Assembly: GCA_026993805.1 (NCBI GenBank)
Contig: JALWSA010000028.1
Span: 1 to 64,000, forward strand
Direction of reading: 5' to 3'
Source of the DNA: Thermotogaceae bacterium
Lineage (GTDB): Bacteria > Thermotogota > Thermotogae > Thermotogales > Thermotogaceae
DNA length: 64,000 bases
The notes under the pieces were generated by a model, which saw only the letters and a list, made by a program, of their open reading frames with translations, did no database searches and was not told the DNA's origin. Each line of letters begins with the position of its first letter. Positions within the stretch are counted from its first letter, which is position 1. Shown piece after piece: positions 36,428 to 44,869 of this stretch. The translations under genes were made by a program, and so were the position numbers.

Positions 36428-38134
36428 GTGATATTTGAAAGAAAGAGGCGTTATAAGCGTTTGGGTGAAATGTTACTTGAGAAAGGGTTTATCACTGAGA
36501 ATGAGCTGGCAAGAGCATTGGAATATAAAAGAGAGACGGGGAAACCCCTTGGTGAAGCCTTGGTTGAGCTTGGTTATGTAACTTGGGACGAGATAACTCA
36601 CGCTCTTGCCGAACAGTTTGGTGTTGAGGTTCTCGATACTATTCCCACAGAAATACCCGCGGATGTTTTGGCAAAGCTGCCCCGAAACGTTATAGAGGAT
36701 CTTCACATCATACCTTTGAAGGAAGAGGAGAACGGGCGTTTAGTGATAGTAACCGATACGGCAACGGATATATCCAGGATAGAGTCCTCCATAAAGTTTT
36801 TGACTGGCAAAGAACCAAAAATTCTGCTGACCAGTCCTGTAACCTTCGATTATCTTTACAAGACATTCATCACGGGTAATGCAGAGGACATGAATTTTGA
36901 ACCAGTGTACGTGGAGGAAGATATAGAAGAAACGGAAGTTATATCAGAAGAGGAAGAGGAAAACGCTCCGATTGTCAAACTCGTTTCTATGATAATCCAT
37001 AGAGCTATAGAAAAAGAGGCAAGCGATATCCATATTGAGCCTGCAAGGAATTACGTGAGGGTTAGATACCGAATGGACGGAATGCTGAAGAACATAATGA
37101 CTTACCCGAAAAGCCAACACAATGCCGTTGTGATAAGAATTAAAATAATGGCAAACCTTGACATTTCGGAAAGGCGGAGACCCCAGGACGGGAAATTTTT
37201 TATGAAGGTGGCAGGCGAGCAGTATGACTTTAGGGTTTCAACGATGCCCTCTGTTTATGGAGAAACCGTTGTCATGAGGATACTGAAGGTTTCCTCAGCG
37301 AACAAGAGGTTAGAGGATCTGGGATTTAACGAATACAATGTCCAGAGGATAAAGAAAATGTTAACGAGTCCCTATGGAATAATATTGGTAACGGGTCCTA
37401 CAGGAAGTGGAAAGTCTACCACTTTGGTTGCAATGATAAACGAGTTGAAAAACGAAGCAGTTAACATAGTGACTGCGGAGGATCCAGTGGAATACACCAT
37501 AGAGGGGATTACGCAATGTCAAGTACGTCCAGAAATAGGTTTGAATTTTGCAGCTTATTTGAGGTCTTTTCTCCGGCAGGACCCCGATATAATAATGGTG
37601 GGAGAGATAAGAGATCGAGAGACTGCCCAGCTTGCGATAGAAGCTTCCATGACAGGCCACCTCGTTTTGAGCACCCTCCACACCAACGATGCTCCCTCCG
37701 CCGTCGATAGATTGAGAAACCTCGGTGTGGATCCAAGATTAGTGAGCACATCTCTTCTTGGAATAATCGCTCAAAGACTTGTTAGAAAGATAAATCCAAG
37801 ATGTAAGACAGAGAAAAGGCCTTTAAGGGAAGACTTGAAGGTCTATTGGGAACAATATTATAAGGATGTTTATGAACCATATGAATATGTTCCTTCTAAT
37901 AAAGGTGAAAGCTGCGAAGATATGTATAGAGGAAGGACAGCCGTGGGAGAGGTATTACTCGTCGATGAGCTTATGAGAGAGAAGATCGCCGATGGCTCGC
38001 CAGTTAAAGACTTGGAAAAGGCGGCTATTATGGGTGGAATGAGGAAGATGTTCGTAGACGGTTTAGAAAAAGTTCTGAAAGGCGAGACCACAGTGGAGGA
38101 GGTGTTCAGGGTAGTCCAAACCCCTGAGATATGA
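36428..38134 (+). CDS. pilB: Type IV pilus / type II secretion assembly ATPase (PilB/GspE)
   Basis: 568 residues. An N-terminal MshEN-type domain (LGEMLLEKGFITENELARALEYKRE) is followed by the core ATPase: Walker A GPTGSGKST near 330, Asp box and Walker B LRSFLRQDPDIIMVGEIRD, His box TGHLVLSTLHTND. It powers pilus or pseudopilus extension. The C-terminal zinc site, normally CxxC-x(n)-CxxC, is reduced to one Cys in each half (PRCKTEK and ESCEDMY), so metal binding there is doubtful. GTG 36428 is 6 bases after GAGGTGAT. Confidence 0.93.
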   Translation: MIFERKRRYKRLGEMLLEKGFITENELARALEYKRETGKPLGEALVELGYVTWDEITHALAEQFGVEVLDTIPTEIPADVLAKLPRNVIEDLHIIPLKEEENGRLVIVTDTATDISRIESSIKFLTGKEPKILLTSPVTFDYLYKTFITGNAEDMNFEPVYVEEDIEETEVISEEEEENAPIVKLVSMIIHRAIEKEASDIHIEPARNYVRVRYRMDGMLKNIMTYPKSQHNAVVIRIKIMANLDISERRRPQDGKFFMKVAGEQYDFRVSTMPSVYGETVVMRILKVSSANKRLEDLGFNEYNVQRIKKMLTSPYGIILVTGPTGSGKSTTLVAMINELKNEAVNIVTAEDPVEYTIEGITQCQVRPEIGLNFAAYLRSFLRQDPDIIMVGEIRDRETAQLAIEASMTGHLVLSTLHTNDAPSAVDRLRNLGVDPRLVSTSLLGIIAQRLVRKINPRCKTEKRPLREDLKVYWEQYYKDVYEPYEYVPSNKGESCEDMYRGRTAVGEVLLVDELMREKIADGSPVKDLEKAAIMGGMRKMFVDGLEKVLKGETTVEEVFRVVQTPEI

Positions 38135-39354
38135 AGTACTATTCCAAAAGCCCAGAAGAGTGGAAAAAAGAAGATGAATCCAAAGGTGTGAAGGAGAGAA
38201 TAGATTATCTCAGAAAAAGAGCGTGGTTGTTTTTAATAATCAATATATTGATAGTGTTTGTTGCTGTGATTATGGTGCGTTATTACGTATCCTTGGCACC
38301 CGAAAAAGGGCGTGTTGGTCCTTTAAACGTGATAATCAGGATGAAAGATCCCGATGCAATTTATACATTGGGAGAACCCATAACTGCATCGATTTCTGTT
38401 CAGAACACTTCAAAGAGATCAACAGGATTTTCCTTGGGAGAATTTCAGCTTGTAATTTTGGATTCAGATGGCACCGTTAAGTACTCCTTTAGTAGAAAGG
38501 TCGATTATGAAGGCGAATTGAAAGGCTTCGAAGTGATTCCGATTTTCAATTTAACCGATTGGGATCTATTATCCGACCTGGAACCTGGGAAATACACCTT
38601 GAAAGTAAGTATGAAAGTAAACGGAGTTTTAGTAACGATGGCAAGGAGTTTCAGTGTTGTGGAGCACTACGATATAGTCGTAGAGGGAATGAAAGACTTC
38701 TACTTCTTGGGAGAGATACCTTTGTATGTTATAGGCGTGGAGAACGGTAATTTGAAAGAGACGAAAATAAAGATAACAGAGGCAAGTGTGAGGTTGGAAG
38801 ATGCTGAGGGCAGAAAAGTTGAGGAAAGAAAGTTCACCGTGAACGAGGAATATGATTTGCCAGAAAAAGGTGCAACTAAGGTGATGGAGTTCTCTCCTCG
38901 CATCAAATTCGATCGTTTGGGAGAATACAAGATGACGGTGACCTTTCATACAGATAAAGGAGTTTTACAGGCGGTAAGGACGTTCTCTGTCATATCGAAA
39001 TCTATGTTATCGATAAAGGATGTCAGGGTGCTCATAGAGTCTCCTCTTTATGTCAAACCTGGGGAAAAATTTACTGTGAAAATATTCCTTTACAATGACT
39101 CCCAAGACAATAGGTTCATTCTTGTTGACTCAGGCTCGTTCTTTATAGAAGGGAAAGGGAAGATAACGGGCGAAAAAGTTGAAGGGTTAAGGGTAAGGCT
39201 TGGAAGAAACGAGAAGGTGAAAGTGTTTGAAAAAAGTGTGGCTTTGAAAGAAGCTGGTGAATACAAGATCACCGCTTTATTTAAGACAAAGAAGGGTGAC
39301 CTGTATAAGGAATTATCTTTGAAAGTAGCTGGAGTAGGGGGTGAAGGAAAATGA
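38131..39354 (+). CDS. Membrane-anchored protein with Ig-like beta domains, unknown function
   Basis: 407 residues. A cytoplasmic, charged 30-residue head, one membrane helix (about 32-55, AWLFLIINILIVFVAVIMV) and three tandem beta domains of roughly 100 residues outside, each with a line such as LGEPITASISVQN, LGEIPLYVIGVENG or PGEKFTVKIFLYND. These resemble BsuPI/CARDB-like immunoglobulin folds. Joined to pilB by ATGA and to the CBS-ACT gene by ATGA. It could be an envelope or pilus-assembly helper; this is inference from position. Confidence 0.7.
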   Translation: MKYYSKSPEEWKKEDESKGVKERIDYLRKRAWLFLIINILIVFVAVIMVRYYVSLAPEKGRVGPLNVIIRMKDPDAIYTLGEPITASISVQNTSKRSTGFSLGEFQLVILDSDGTVKYSFSRKVDYEGELKGFEVIPIFNLTDWDLLSDLEPGKYTLKVSMKVNGVLVTMARSFSVVEHYDIVVEGMKDFYFLGEIPLYVIGVENGNLKETKIKITEASVRLEDAEGRKVEERKFTVNEEYDLPEKGATKVMEFSPRIKFDRLGEYKMTVTFHTDKGVLQAVRTFSVISKSMLSIKDVRVLIESPLYVKPGEKFTVKIFLYNDSQDNRFILVDSGSFFIEGKGKITGEKVEGLRVRLGRNEKVKVFEKSVALKEAGEYKITALFKTKKGDLYKELSLKVAGVGGEGK

Positions 39355-39953
39355 GAGTTAAACACTGGATGACAAAAAGCGCGCCTGTTATAGAAACGGG
39401 TTCAACGGTGGGAGAAGCTCTTAAGGTTATGGAAACCTATGGCATGGGAGAGCTTGCTGTTGTGGATGAAAATGGGAAGTATATAGGCCTTCTCAATGAG
39501 GAAGATATAGAGAGGCTTCCTTCAGATAAGCTGATAGATGACTTCGTGTCGTTTCCCGAGCTTTATGTTCATCCAGAAGATGCCATAGAAGCTGCCTTGC
39601 TTGCTTTTATGGAGACATCAGAAACATTCGTTCCTGTTGTTGATGAGAATTTAAAAGTGGTTGGTATGGTGACTCTTCAGGATATCTTGGAATCGATGAT
39701 AGAGATAACTGCGATGGATGAGCCCGGATGTAGGGTATCCCTTTTGTTGAAAGATGTTCCGGGAGAATTGAAGAAAATCGTGGATACTCTTGCTGAAAAT
39801 AGGATCAATATCCTTTCGATATTGACGCACAGAGAAGATGGTATGAGGAGGGTGGTTTTGAGGATAGATGCAACAAACGCTGAGGATGTACGAAAAATCT
39901 TTGAAGATTACGGTATAGAATACGATTCAATAATTGAGGAGGAAGGCTTCTGA
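39351..39953 (+). CDS. CBS-pair and ACT domain protein (AcuB-like)
   Basis: 200 residues: two CBS motifs (about 1-60 opening MRVKHWMTKSAPVIETGSTV, and 62-118 with FVPVVDENLKVVGMVTLQDI) and a C-terminal ACT domain (about 128-198, VSLLLKDVPGELKKIVDTLAENRINILSI). Such proteins sense adenine nucleotides and amino acids; target unknown. An ortholog occupies the same place next to uppP in Thermotoga maritima. Joined to uppP by a one-base TGATG overlap. Confidence 0.88.
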   Translation: MRVKHWMTKSAPVIETGSTVGEALKVMETYGMGELAVVDENGKYIGLLNEEDIERLPSDKLIDDFVSFPELYVHPEDAIEAALLAFMETSETFVPVVDENLKVVGMVTLQDILESMIEITAMDEPGCRVSLLLKDVPGELKKIVDTLAENRINILSILTHREDGMRRVVLRIDATNAEDVRKIFEDYGIEYDSIIEEEGF

Positions 39954-40666
39954 TGGGGGCCGTGATCCAAGGTATCGTGCAAGGTCTGACGGAGTTTCTT
40001 CCCATCTCGAGTAGTGGTCATTTGGAAGTGTTTTCAAAGGTTTTCGGATTTAGAGGAGATCTTAGCTTTGTTGCGCTTCTGCATTTGGGGACTTTCTTTG
40101 CTGTTTTCATATTCGCATTTAAAAAGCTGGTATTTGCGTTTAAAAAGCCTTGGGTTTTGTTTATGCTTTTCATATCAACCCTGCCTGCCGTTATCTTTGG
40201 CATGCTCTTCGAAGATGTGGTTGAGAAGAGTTTTAACGCTGAGATACTTCCTATCACATTCTCCATTACAGCTTTCTTTCTCTTAATCGGTTCTGTTTCA
40301 AGTGGAAGAAAAAAGATGGAAGAGATGAGTTGGATAGAGGCGCTTCTAATAGGGTTTGCTCAGCTTTTGGCACTCTTTCCCGGGATATCTCGGAGCGGTA
40401 TGACGATTTCGGCAGCTTTACTCCTTGGCTACACCTTCGAAGATGCTCTTTATTACTCTTTTCTCATGGCTCTTCCCGTGACCCTTGGTGCTGGCATTTT
40501 GAAATTCCAGGGGGCGGGGACCCCAGGGCTGGTGGGTCTTGTTTTTTCATTTCTTTTCGGGCTCCTCGCCCTCTTCCTACTGAAAAAGAGTGTATATCTT
40601 GGTAAATTACACGTTTACGGTTATTATCTTGTCGGTGTGTCCCTCGTTTCATTTTTGTGGGGGTGA
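39953..40666 (+). CDS. uppP: Undecaprenyl-diphosphate phosphatase
   Basis: 237 residues, about seven membrane helices. It removes phosphate from undecaprenyl diphosphate to recycle the lipid carrier for cell-wall synthesis. The two conserved re-entrant motifs are complete: GIVQGLTEFLPISSSGHL (7-24, with Glu14) and LFPGISRSGMTISAALL. Slightly shorter than the usual 260-270 residues. The overlap with the CBS-ACT gene puts it in the long division/envelope run. Confidence 0.95.
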   Translation: MGAVIQGIVQGLTEFLPISSSGHLEVFSKVFGFRGDLSFVALLHLGTFFAVFIFAFKKLVFAFKKPWVLFMLFISTLPAVIFGMLFEDVVEKSFNAEILPITFSITAFFLLIGSVSSGRKKMEEMSWIEALLIGFAQLLALFPGISRSGMTISAALLLGYTFEDALYYSFLMALPVTLGAGILKFQGAGTPGLVGLVFSFLFGLLALFLLKKSVYLGKLHVYGYYLVGVSLVSFLWG

Positions 40667-40672
40667 AAACGA

Positions 40673-41296
40673 ATGAAGGCTGAGATATTGCTCGTTGGCG
40701 GAACGGTTGACGTACCAGGGGTTTTTAACGCGCCTTATTCCACAGTGGTGTACCTTGAAGATGAGGAGCACAAAATCCTCATAGATCCTGGGAGTTTTGT
40801 CGTTCATAAAGTTTTGGAGGACAGACTTCGAGAAAAGGGGATAAGAGTCGAGGATGTATCAGACATACTTTTAACACATTTTCATTTAGATCACGCCTTT
40901 AACACGATATTCTTTCCAAACGCTACCATTCACCTCCATCACGCTTACTCTGAAAAGAACTACGAACGGTTTGGAGAAATCGTGGGAAAACTATACACGA
41001 TGGTTCTAAAGAGTTGGACAAAGATCGCTCCCTTCGATGATGGAGATGTGATTTTTGGGAAAATAAATGTTTTGTATTCGCCATGGCATGCAAGGGAACA
41101 TGTTTCGTTTTTTATAGAAACCGACAACGTGGGAAAAATCTTCCTGCCTGGGGATATATGTTTCACCAGACTGAATTATTACGAGATGGTAAAGGGTTAC
41201 AGGAGTGACGATGTAGCAAAATTTGTACTCGAAAATGCAGAGAAGGCAGATCTTTTGGTTTTCACACACGACGAACCTTTGGTACCCTTTTCTTGA
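40673..41296 (+). CDS. Metallo-beta-lactamase fold hydrolase
   Basis: 207 residues with the metal motif THFHLDH (His69, His71, Asp73, His74), a later His in SPWHAREHVSF, Asp in FLPGDI and a terminal FTHDEP His. It is of the glyoxalase II-like/quorum-lactonase-like small class; substrate unknown. The same gene lies between uppP and glgA in Thermotoga maritima. Start ATG after GGGGGTGAAAACGA. Confidence 0.9.
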   Translation: MKAEILLVGGTVDVPGVFNAPYSTVVYLEDEEHKILIDPGSFVVHKVLEDRLREKGIRVEDVSDILLTHFHLDHAFNTIFFPNATIHLHHAYSEKNYERFGEIVGKLYTMVLKSWTKIAPFDDGDVIFGKINVLYSPWHAREHVSFFIETDNVGKIFLPGDICFTRLNYYEMVKGYRSDDVAKFVLENAEKADLLVFTHDEPLVPFS

Positions 41297-41321
41297 ACAA
41301 ACCATCGTTATGACTTATAAT
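41293..41321 (+). promoter_or_regulatory. Promoter of the glgA-galT-spoVS-ridA unit
   Basis: TTGAAC (41293-41298), 17-base spacer, TATAAT (41316-41321). About 80 bases separate it from the glgA ATG, so the transcript has a leader of about 70 bases, in which I see no clear structure. Confidence 0.75.
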
Positions 41322-41401
41322 GATACAAAAATAAAGATAGCTGGCGATTTAAGAAACCTATGATCTGAGGAATCGACCGTTTGTGTCAGGGGGTGGTTTC
41401 A

Positions 41402-42865
41402 ATGAGAGTTGTTATAGCTGCTTACGAGGTTTATCCCTTTGCAAAAGTGGGCGGTCTCGCTGATGTTGTGGGCTCCTTACCCAAAGCCCTCGAAAAATTC
41501 GACGAGATAGACGAGATAATCGTTATTATGCCAAAGCACAAAGTTGTTGAAAAAAACGCTGAAAAATTTGGCTACGAGCTGGAAAGGGTCAAAGGAGGAA
41601 TTCCTGTATCCATCCTTAGATCCAATGAGAAATTCGATCTTTATCTATCGAAGCTCCCCGGTTCTAACGTAAATGTCTATTTCGTGGCCAACGATTATTA
41701 CTATTCTTCCGAAAAGGTTTATGAGGGACCGGATCCTGCCGAGCCAGAAATTTTCTTTTCGGCAGCAGTTCTCCATGCTCTGAAAGAGCTGGATTTCAAG
41801 CCAGATATACTCCATGTGAACGACTGGCATACCGCACTCATTCCAGTTTATCTGAAAACGGTCTTCCGCGATGATCCTTTCTTTGAATCCACGGCAACAG
41901 TGCTCACACTCCATAACATTGGTGCACCATATCAAGGAAGGATAGACAAGTCTTACATGGAGTTTGCAGGTTTGCCTGATTATCTCTTTAACATTGATGG
42001 TTTGGAGTTCTACGGTCAAATAAACCTTCTCAAAGGCGGTATTTTGTTTGCAGATGTGATAAACACCGTCAGTCCCACATATGCTCAGGAGATACAGACG
42101 GAAGAATATGGTAACGGTCTTGAGGGTGTTCTCAGGGTGAGATCCGCGGATCTTTATGGAATTCTGAATGGCATCGATAGGAACATGTATGACGAGCTCT
42201 TGAAAAAAGCCGGTTATCATACTTTTGAACTTGGAGAATTGACGAAAAAGGCTGAAAACAAGAAGAAACTCAGAAAAGAATTTGGACTGGAGGATGACAA
42301 TTCTCCCATAGTTAGCATGATAACGAGACTCGTTGATCAAAAGGGTTTGGACCTCGTTTATGACGTTTTCGATTACATGATGCTTTTGGGCATACAATTC
42401 GTCGTTCTGGGAACAGGGGAGAAGAAGTACGAAGAGATGTTCAAAGAAATGGAGAAGAAGTATCCAGGAAGAGTTTCCGCGCAGATAACCTTCAACAACG
42501 AACTGGCTGCTAAGATATACGCATCCTCAGATATCTTCCTTATGCCTTCACGTTATGAACCCTGTGGACTTGGTCAAATGTTCGCGATGAGATATGGAAG
42601 TGTGCCTGTTGTCAGGTATACTGGAGGATTAGCTGACTCCGTTAAAGAATACGATCCTGAAAGTGGTGATGGAACAGGCTTTGGCTTTAAGCCTTACGAT
42701 TCTGCACATTTGTTGAAGGCACTGGCAAGAGCGGTTTACTACTATAACAGCGGTGATTGGAAGAAAATCGTGGAGAACGCCATGAATCAAGATTTCACTT
42801 GGGAAAGATCCGCAAGTGATTATCTAAAACTTTACAAAACGGCACTCGAAAAGTTAAGAGGTTGA
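41402..42865 (+). CDS. glgA: Glycogen (starch) synthase
   Basis: 487 residues, GT5 enzyme that elongates alpha-1,4-glucan from ADP-glucose. The N-terminal nucleotide-binding loop KVGGLADVVG (15-24) and the GT-B C-terminal half with MPSRYEPCGLGQMFAMRYGSVPVVRYTGGLADSV are intact, including the catalytic Glu of EPCGLGQ. ATG 41402 after GGGGGTGG. GalT and others follow on the same transcript. Confidence 0.95.
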   Translation: MRVVIAAYEVYPFAKVGGLADVVGSLPKALEKFDEIDEIIVIMPKHKVVEKNAEKFGYELERVKGGIPVSILRSNEKFDLYLSKLPGSNVNVYFVANDYYYSSEKVYEGPDPAEPEIFFSAAVLHALKELDFKPDILHVNDWHTALIPVYLKTVFRDDPFFESTATVLTLHNIGAPYQGRIDKSYMEFAGLPDYLFNIDGLEFYGQINLLKGGILFADVINTVSPTYAQEIQTEEYGNGLEGVLRVRSADLYGILNGIDRNMYDELLKKAGYHTFELGELTKKAENKKKLRKEFGLEDDNSPIVSMITRLVDQKGLDLVYDVFDYMMLLGIQFVVLGTGEKKYEEMFKEMEKKYPGRVSAQITFNNELAAKIYASSDIFLMPSRYEPCGLGQMFAMRYGSVPVVRYTGGLADSVKEYDPESGDGTGFGFKPYDSAHLLKALARAVYYYNSGDWKKIVENAMNQDFTWERSASDYLKLYKTALEKLRG

Positions 42866-42880
42866 GGGAGGGGAACACGG

Positions 42881-43888
42881 ATGCCTGAACTGCGTAAAGA
42901 TCCCGTTATAAAGAGATGGGTCATAATAGCTACGGAGAGAGCTAAAAGACCTCACGATTTCAAACGGGAAAAGGAGGAGATAAAGGCAGGATTTTGCCCT
43001 TTTGATTATGGAAACGAGCACACGACTCCACCTGAGATATTCGCTTTTCGTCCTCCAGACACGGAGCCCAATACTCCAGGGTGGTGGGTAAGAGTCGTTC
43101 CAAACAAATTTCCGGCTCTTAACCCCGAACTTGAGATGGAAAGATATGGCGTTGGAATGTACGACGCGATGGTAGGGTTTGGTTATCATGAAGTTATAGT
43201 TGAAACCCCCGATCACTTCGCAACTCTTGCTACTCTGGATTACAAGCAGGTAGAAGAAGTGATATGGGCTTATAGAATGAGATATAACCAGCTAAAGAAG
43301 GATGAAAGGATAAAATACATTCTCATCTTCAAGAATCACGGGAGAGATGCCGGCGCCTCACTTCAGCATCCGCACAGTCAGCTTATAGCTCTTCCTATAG
43401 TTCCGAAAAGAGTGGAAGAAGAACTCTTGGGTTCCAAGGAGTATTTCGATTACAAGGAAAGGTGTGTTTTTTGTGACATGATAAGAGAAGAGAAACGGGA
43501 TAAAGAGAGAATTGTTGAAGAAAACGATCACTTCATTTCATTTGCGCCTTTTGCTTCGCGTTTTCCGTTTGAAACCTGGATTCTACCGAAACGGCACTGC
43601 TATGATTTTGGAAACATAACCGAAGAAGAAGTAAAATCGCTTGCAAGGATTTTGAAAAATGTCCTTTATAGGATTTACACGGCTTTAGACAATCCACCGT
43701 ACAACATGATGATACATACCGCACCCACTTCTGGAGAAGGAAAACTCCATTACCACTGGCACATTGAAATTGTGCCCCGATTAACTAAGGTGGCAGGTTT
43801 TGAGTGGGGATCCGGTTTTTACATTAATCCCACTCCACCTGAAAACGCAGCAAAATTCTTGAGGGAAGTTGAGATAAAAGAAGAATAA
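42881..43888 (+). CDS. galT: Galactose-1-phosphate uridylyltransferase family protein
   Basis: 335 residues, HIT-superfamily nucleotidyl transferase. The active-site HPHSQ is at 163-167 (nucleophile His165). Zinc residues: CVFC at 203-206, but the N-terminal CPFD (39-42) has only one of the two usual Cys. It transfers UMP between glucose 1-phosphate and galactose 1-phosphate. Being beside glgA, it could instead act as an ADP-glucose or other NDP-sugar phosphorylase; the same neighbour pair exists in Thermotoga maritima. Confidence 0.9.
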   Translation: MPELRKDPVIKRWVIIATERAKRPHDFKREKEEIKAGFCPFDYGNEHTTPPEIFAFRPPDTEPNTPGWWVRVVPNKFPALNPELEMERYGVGMYDAMVGFGYHEVIVETPDHFATLATLDYKQVEEVIWAYRMRYNQLKKDERIKYILIFKNHGRDAGASLQHPHSQLIALPIVPKRVEEELLGSKEYFDYKERCVFCDMIREEKRDKERIVEENDHFISFAPFASRFPFETWILPKRHCYDFGNITEEEVKSLARILKNVLYRIYTALDNPPYNMMIHTAPTSGEGKLHYHWHIEIVPRLTKVAGFEWGSGFYINPTPPENAAKFLREVEIKEE

Positions 43889-43914
43889 CCTTCAGATCGA
43901 GGAGGAGAGAGCTC

Positions 43915-44196
43915 ATGGAGATTCTCAAGGTTAGCTCAAAGTCAAACCCTAACAAGGTTGCAGGAGCCATTGCAGGGGCTATAAGCAAAGCGGGGAGAGT
44001 TGAGATCCAAGCAATAGGCGCAGGTGCAGTTAACCAAGCTGTCAAAGCTGTGGCCATAGCGAAGCGTTTCATGGAGGAGAAAGGTCAAGATCTCTACATG
44101 GTTCCCGGTTTCATTGACGTGGTGATTGAAGGTCAAAACAGAACGGGCATCTCTATCAAGGTTTACCTCATGGAAGGAGAAGAAAGCGAAGGTTGA
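43915..44196 (+). CDS. spoVS: Stage V sporulation protein S family
   Basis: 93 residues, an Alba-like small protein almost invariant across bacteria: EILKVSSKSNPNKVAGAIAG, AIGAGAVNQAVKAVAIAKRF, FIDVVIEGQNRTGISI. SpoVS in Bacillus affects septation and spore coat timing; in non-spore formers it probably binds nucleic acid and has a regulatory role. RBS GGAGGAGAG. Overlaps the next gene. Confidence 0.95.
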   Translation: MEILKVSSKSNPNKVAGAIAGAISKAGRVEIQAIGAGAVNQAVKAVAIAKRFMEEKGQDLYMVPGFIDVVIEGQNRTGISIKVYLMEGEESEG

Positions 44197-44447
44197 TGGA
44201 TGAGGTTTTCCAAGAAGTAGTCAGAGCTTGTATAGAAGATAAGAGACTCCTCGATATAGTGAAAAGTATTTCAAAAATGACAGATGAGGAGAGGAGTATT
44301 TTTGAGCGGAAACTCTCCTTTTATTTTATGAATAGATCTTCCGAGGAAGATGTTCAATCTTACAGGTTTTTCAAATACATTATGGAGAATGATAACGCTG
44401 CGAGGGTGTTGATGGAGGTGAAAAAGCATGAAAGAGGTCAAGGGTGA
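44196..44447 (+). CDS. Small helical protein of unknown function
   Basis: 83 residues, charged and predicted all-helical (EVVRACIEDKRLLDIVKSI, MTDEERSIFERKLSFYFMNR). No family recognised. The ATG overlaps the spoVS stop (TGATG), and its end overlaps the ridA start by 20 bases, so it is expressed with both. An in-frame TTG at 44193 is an alternative start. Confidence 0.65.
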   Translation: MDEVFQEVVRACIEDKRLLDIVKSISKMTDEERSIFERKLSFYFMNRSSEEDVQSYRFFKYIMENDNAARVLMEVKKHERGQG

Positions 44448-44802
44448 AGGACTTCCTCAGCCTGTAGGGGCTTATTCCGTAGCTGTTGAGAGCGAGAGCA
44501 AAGGATTCGTATTCTTATCAGGACAGCTTCCTATAAAAGATGGACAGCTTCTTAAGGGAGATTTCAAAGAACAAGTTAGAGTTATTTTGGAGAATTGTAA
44601 GAAGATACTTGAGGCCGCTGGCAGTGGTTTGGATAAGGTGGTAAAGGTCACCGTGTTCATTAGGGACATGTCAAAATTTTCCGAGCTCAATGAGGTGTAT
44701 TCAGAGTACTTTACTCCACCTTACCCTGCAAGAGCAGTTATAGAAGTCAGTAGACTGCCAAAGGATGCTGATGTGGAAATAGAGATGATAGCTGAGAAGT
44801 GA
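44428..44802 (+). CDS. ridA: RidA family enamine/imine deaminase
   Basis: 124 residues, YjgF/RidA family trimer. Marks: GLPQPVGAYSVAVE near the start, FLSGQLPIKDGQL, QVRVILENCKKILEAAGSGLDKVVKVTVFIRDM and the C-terminal PARAVIEVSRLPKDADVEIEMIA, with the key Arg of PARAVIEV. It hydrolyses reactive 2-aminoacrylate and similar imines from PLP enzymes. ATG behind GATGGAGGTGA inside the preceding gene. Confidence 0.95.
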   Translation: MKEVKGEGLPQPVGAYSVAVESESKGFVFLSGQLPIKDGQLLKGDFKEQVRVILENCKKILEAAGSGLDKVVKVTVFIRDMSKFSELNEVYSEYFTPPYPARAVIEVSRLPKDADVEIEMIAEK

Positions 44803-44812
44803 AATGATTAAC

Positions 44813-44841
44813 TTGACGATGTTTTCAATGTGAAATACAAT
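44813..44841 (+). promoter_or_regulatory. Strong promoter ahead of the secreted-protein gene
   Basis: TTGACG (44813-44818), 17-base spacer, TACAAT (44836-44841): near-consensus. Transcription should begin around 44848. Confidence 0.75.
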
Positions 44842-44844
44842 CTT

Positions 44845-44859
44845 TCCCGAAAATCGGGA
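44845..44859. promoter_or_regulatory. Palindrome over the predicted transcription start
   Basis: TCCCGA AAA TCGGGA: 6-base arms with a 3-base centre, just after the -10 and reaching into the GGAGGTGG ribosome site. It could be an operator at +1 or a small RNA hairpin hiding the ribosome site, depending on the true start. Confidence 0.4.
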
Positions 44860-44869
44860 GGTGGTTGCG

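Noticed and set aside
41322-41401. Riboswitch in the glgA leader
   Set aside because: The leader is only about 70 bases and shows no convincing stems or known consensus.
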